NCBI GenBank assembly: GCA_023853785.1
Contig: JAJIRX010000637.1
Span: 1 to 20,947, forward strand
Direction: 5' to 3'
DNA: 20,947 bases
From: Psilocybe azurescens
Taxonomy: Eukaryota > Basidiomycota > Agaricomycetes > Agaricales > Agrocybaceae
Each line of letters begins with the position of its first letter. Position 1 is the first letter of the stretch. The position numbers and the translations under genes were made by a program. The notes under the pieces were generated by a model. The model saw only the letters and a list, made by a program, of their open reading frames with translations, had not been told where the DNA came from and made no database searches. Below, one piece after another: positions 17,920-20,947 of this stretch.

Positions 17920-20900
17920 AGATATTTTTAAATTTCTTTTATCCTTATGCAGGTACCCTAGAGCTATGGGTTCCTCGTTTCTTCTATGGACATCGGTCAT
18001 CTTTCTATCCCTTGTAAACAATCTGTACCACTGGAAATTTTTCTGTAAGAGTAAAACACAGGGCACCATACTTACGATAGAACGGTTTATACTCCCGGTA
18101 TACGGATTAATAGGGATGTATCCATACTTTGTATTGCGATATCTCTCCGACCAAGGCACCATATACTCGAGTAATAATAGTACAAGTACATGTATTTATC
18201 AAATTCTTCGGACTAGAAATACTCATTCTGACATTGACATGAGAGTTGGCCGACACCGTTTTGATGAAAAGATAACAGCTGACCTACCCCACATGCTATC
18301 TGCTAACCATGACTTCTAGAGTCAGATATCTTGGTCAATGTCGAATGCGATCTCCAAGAGAAAGTCTACCGAACAAGACATGGGCGCCTCTGTAAAAGGG
18401 CGGAGAACAGCCCTGACTACCCCAGTCCATATGCTTTCATGGAAGAGCATAGCACTGGAAGATAGTGTTCAATATAGTACTCAAAACGGCGATCTTGCCC
18501 TCCGACAGTAGCTCGTGGGAGAGGAAATGTGACAGAGCAGATTTGAAGCCGTGGGCCTTAAGGATAGATACTTGTATATCCAGAAGACTGACTGAGGATG
18601 AGCACACATGTAACACGGAATGTTTAATTTTAACGACACAGAGAAGCCAGTGAGAAAGTAGGCAATGTGCTGATAACTCGCGTATTCATATTTTACTGAA
18701 CGGCTATAGCTTGTGTATGGGTGGGCATACACGGCTAACATAGAAGACTTCTTCTGCCTAGACAGGCTAGACATACATCTGATATTCTGATTGGAATGGG
18801 GTATAGGGTTTTGAAGAGAAATTATCCTTGAGTCCTATTCTAATCATTTCTCCAGTCGAAATAGCAATCACGACAAGAGGCATTGTTCAACCTGTATCAA
18901 ATAAAAGCCAGCTATGACCTATCTCGATCTGTAATGTTCCATGCACGCTGCATAATACTGCATAGCCGGCCAATGTTGTATAGGGCCTTCGATGATAAGC
19001 GATGTAAGTGTCAAGCAGAGTACACAAATAATGTCGCAGACGTCGGATATTTTCGAGGTCCTGCACAGTCGGGTAGGATGCCATGTCCTGAGAACCTGCA
19101 CCGCAAGTCGTAAATTAAAAGATGCCGAAACCGAGACCAATTGAATACAGTGCGCAGCAGAGCATTCTTTGATATTCTTATCATGCACAGAAGTCTGTAG
19201 GCCATTAATAAATATAAATAACACCGCACGACGAAGAAGGTCGACCAAGTCGGATGATTATCGATTATCCTCCGAGGCTTTAATTATTATAATAGGCCGT
19301 GGCCTTATGCGTGTACAAGATGGAAATTGAGAATTATCGTCGCTATGCCAATCATATGCTTCAAACACAGAGGTTTGGACATAGGCGAAGATCAGCGTTG
19401 ACGTAGTACAGAATTTGGTAAATGACGTTACCGCCCCCATAACGAGCACACCAGAGAGGACCCACAATTTCATAAAGATCTAAATAAAGATAGGGTAAGG
19501 ATACGAGATGAAGCTTCCACCGTCTCGTCAGATATGAATTCATATTTGGGTGTATAATTAGCAAGCATCCCAATGAGACAACTATGAGCCCATCTTGAAA
19601 GATGGTGCGCGTTCAATACCAACAAAAAATATTTAGTACTTGGATATTTGGCAGAAGTGAAAGATCACTGACATTGCTGTATTGAACTCACTGAGCATGA
19701 TAGGTTGACTGCATTTGAAGATGTTCAATCAGTAGGATAATGGACGTGTTAAAGAGAACCTTGAGAAACCTTGAAAGGACCCTGTTCAGAGCTGCCCTAA
19801 ATTCACGTCACGTGGAAGATCGGCGCGTCAAAAATAGTGCTCGCATCTCGCTTTCCCCAAAATGGGCCGTAGCCTTAATGGCAAAGAGGTCTGGTTCGTC
19901 TATATGGAATATCTGCTAATATATTGTGTGGCATTGCCCCTCGGTAAAGTGTGCAAGTAATACTCTACGCTATCAACGTGTAACAGAACCTTCCAACTTT
20001 CACTAGGAGACGTCTCATGCCCTCTGAGGCGGTATCAGTGGTATCTGTACAGCCATGTTCACTGCACACTTCTGATTCTGTGGTACATCTTATCCAGGCT
20101 TTGTGCAAGTGTCATGACACATCAATCATAGAACCGACCCCAGAACATGCTGTGTAGATCGTCGAGCTGCCTTTTTCAGGAGTCTTTACATATCAATCAG
20201 CACACACCAGATATTAGCGAGTATGCCCAGGCTTCCGTGAGATCATGCTGGAAGCAAAATACAAAGGGTTTGCGATATGCTTTATTTATAGTTTACAAAA
20301 ACGTGTTGTGTGTAAAATGAGGCTGTCTGTGGGTGCCCCCGTGAGAGCACGAAGTATTTTCGTCTTTCCAATTACTGTAGATCATGCACAAGTTTCGTTA
20401 ATCTTACAATAGTGTTTGGAACCGTCAGCAGAGATGAGGCGGCCATCTTGCTATGTCTTGATTCTTCGTGGGCGCCTAACTCATTGGGCCGTTATCAACC
20501 CAGTTTACCGACAGGCGTCGCCCACAAATGCAGGATTTCTCGTGAGCTGTCAAATTTACTCGTTCCCGATAATCAATGTGTGTTAATTCCTGCTTCGACG
20601 TTATCGATCACTCTATCTATCTCCACTTTATTAAGACATTGAATGTTTTGGGGCAAAGACGAGGTCTTTGTGTAGAACCTAGAGCTTTAATGCTTCGTGG
20701 CTACCGCGAAAAATTTGATTCTTTCCTTCTCCGCTGATGAGTATATTTTTTTAGGATAAGCATCTCTTTTTCCATACGGAACGTGCACTTACAGCGTTAT
20801 GATCCAGTTTATAGCACGGAAAACACGATGCAGATTTTCTAATCTATTTAATATCCTGACCATTGAGTATTTATTTACCACCTTCTCGTCGATTCTGAGT

Positions 20901-20947
20901 ATGTCTGACATTAAGCTTTCAACCTCTATCAGCGACTTATTCTCTCA
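17920..20947. other. Three-kilobase stretch without a supportable gene
   Basis: The first bases are the 3' flank of the membrane-protein gene. Beyond that no open frame of either strand longer than about 145 codons exists. None of the translations has a recognisable motif, and I could not link any by splice sites. Composition is AT-rich, with no large repeat, terminal repeat or RNA gene that I can see. A gene cut off by the right edge, or a non-coding transcript, remains possible. Confidence 0.45.

Noticed and set aside
17629..18162. 177-codon minus-strand open frame
   Set aside because: Half of it is antisense to the Ser/Pro-rich tail of the membrane protein; the rest shows no motif.
1..20947. 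CRISPR array, bacterial operon or phage content
   Set aside because: No spaced direct repeats exist, and spliced genes and a copia element show eukaryotic DNA.

Overview
The window is filamentous-fungal nuclear DNA, most likely from a mushroom-type basidiomycete (Agaricomycete). Its host genes are dense and cut by many 49-67 nt introns with GT..AG ends. It carries families typical of that group: a single-exon F-box protein, a fungal caleosin, an Rsc1/Rsc2-like double-bromodomain/BAH protein and a Cys-rich secreted-then-membrane protein with a Ser/Pro-rich tail. The species call is inference.

Layout. (1) 1-5496: a complete Ty1/copia LTR retrotransposon on the minus strand. It has LTRs at 1-470 and 5035-5496, a primer site that matches the anticodon arm of initiator tRNA-Met, and a gag-protease-integrase-RT-RNase H coding chain broken by about six small indels. 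(2) 5609-6802 (-): F-box gene; the retrotransposon sits 112 bp past its stop. (3) 6803-8050: no gene seen, except a palindrome upstream of the F-box gene. (4) 8051-8948 (-): six-exon caleosin gene. (5) 9344-10484 (+): five-exon Nudix CoA-diphosphatase gene, divergent from caleosin. (6) 10653-11548: an 896-bp non-autonomous DNA transposon with 9-bp perfect inverted termini and a perfect 8-bp target duplication. (7) 11932-15075 (+): eleven-exon Rsc1/Rsc2-like chromatin remodelling gene. (8) 16181-17919 (+): seven-exon gene for a single-pass membrane protein. (9) 17920-20947: nothing I can support.

The caleosin, Nudix, RSC and membrane-protein gene models were built by hand from splice signals and conserved motifs. 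Three of the four need one or two single-base corrections, mostly in homopolymer runs, to stay open. The same kind of indel breaks the retrotransposon, whose two LTRs differ only by indels with no substitution. The simplest reading is that the underlying assembly miscounts homopolymers, so the apparently broken genes and element may be intact. The host genes do not form a pathway; they are ordinary neighbours (ubiquitin ligase adaptor, lipid-droplet peroxygenase, peroxisomal or cytosolic CoA clean-up, chromatin remodelling, cell-surface protein) with two transposons in the gaps. I found no clearly new multi-gene system. The most novel item is the short inverted-repeat transposon with same-direction CCGGATA subterminal repeats.
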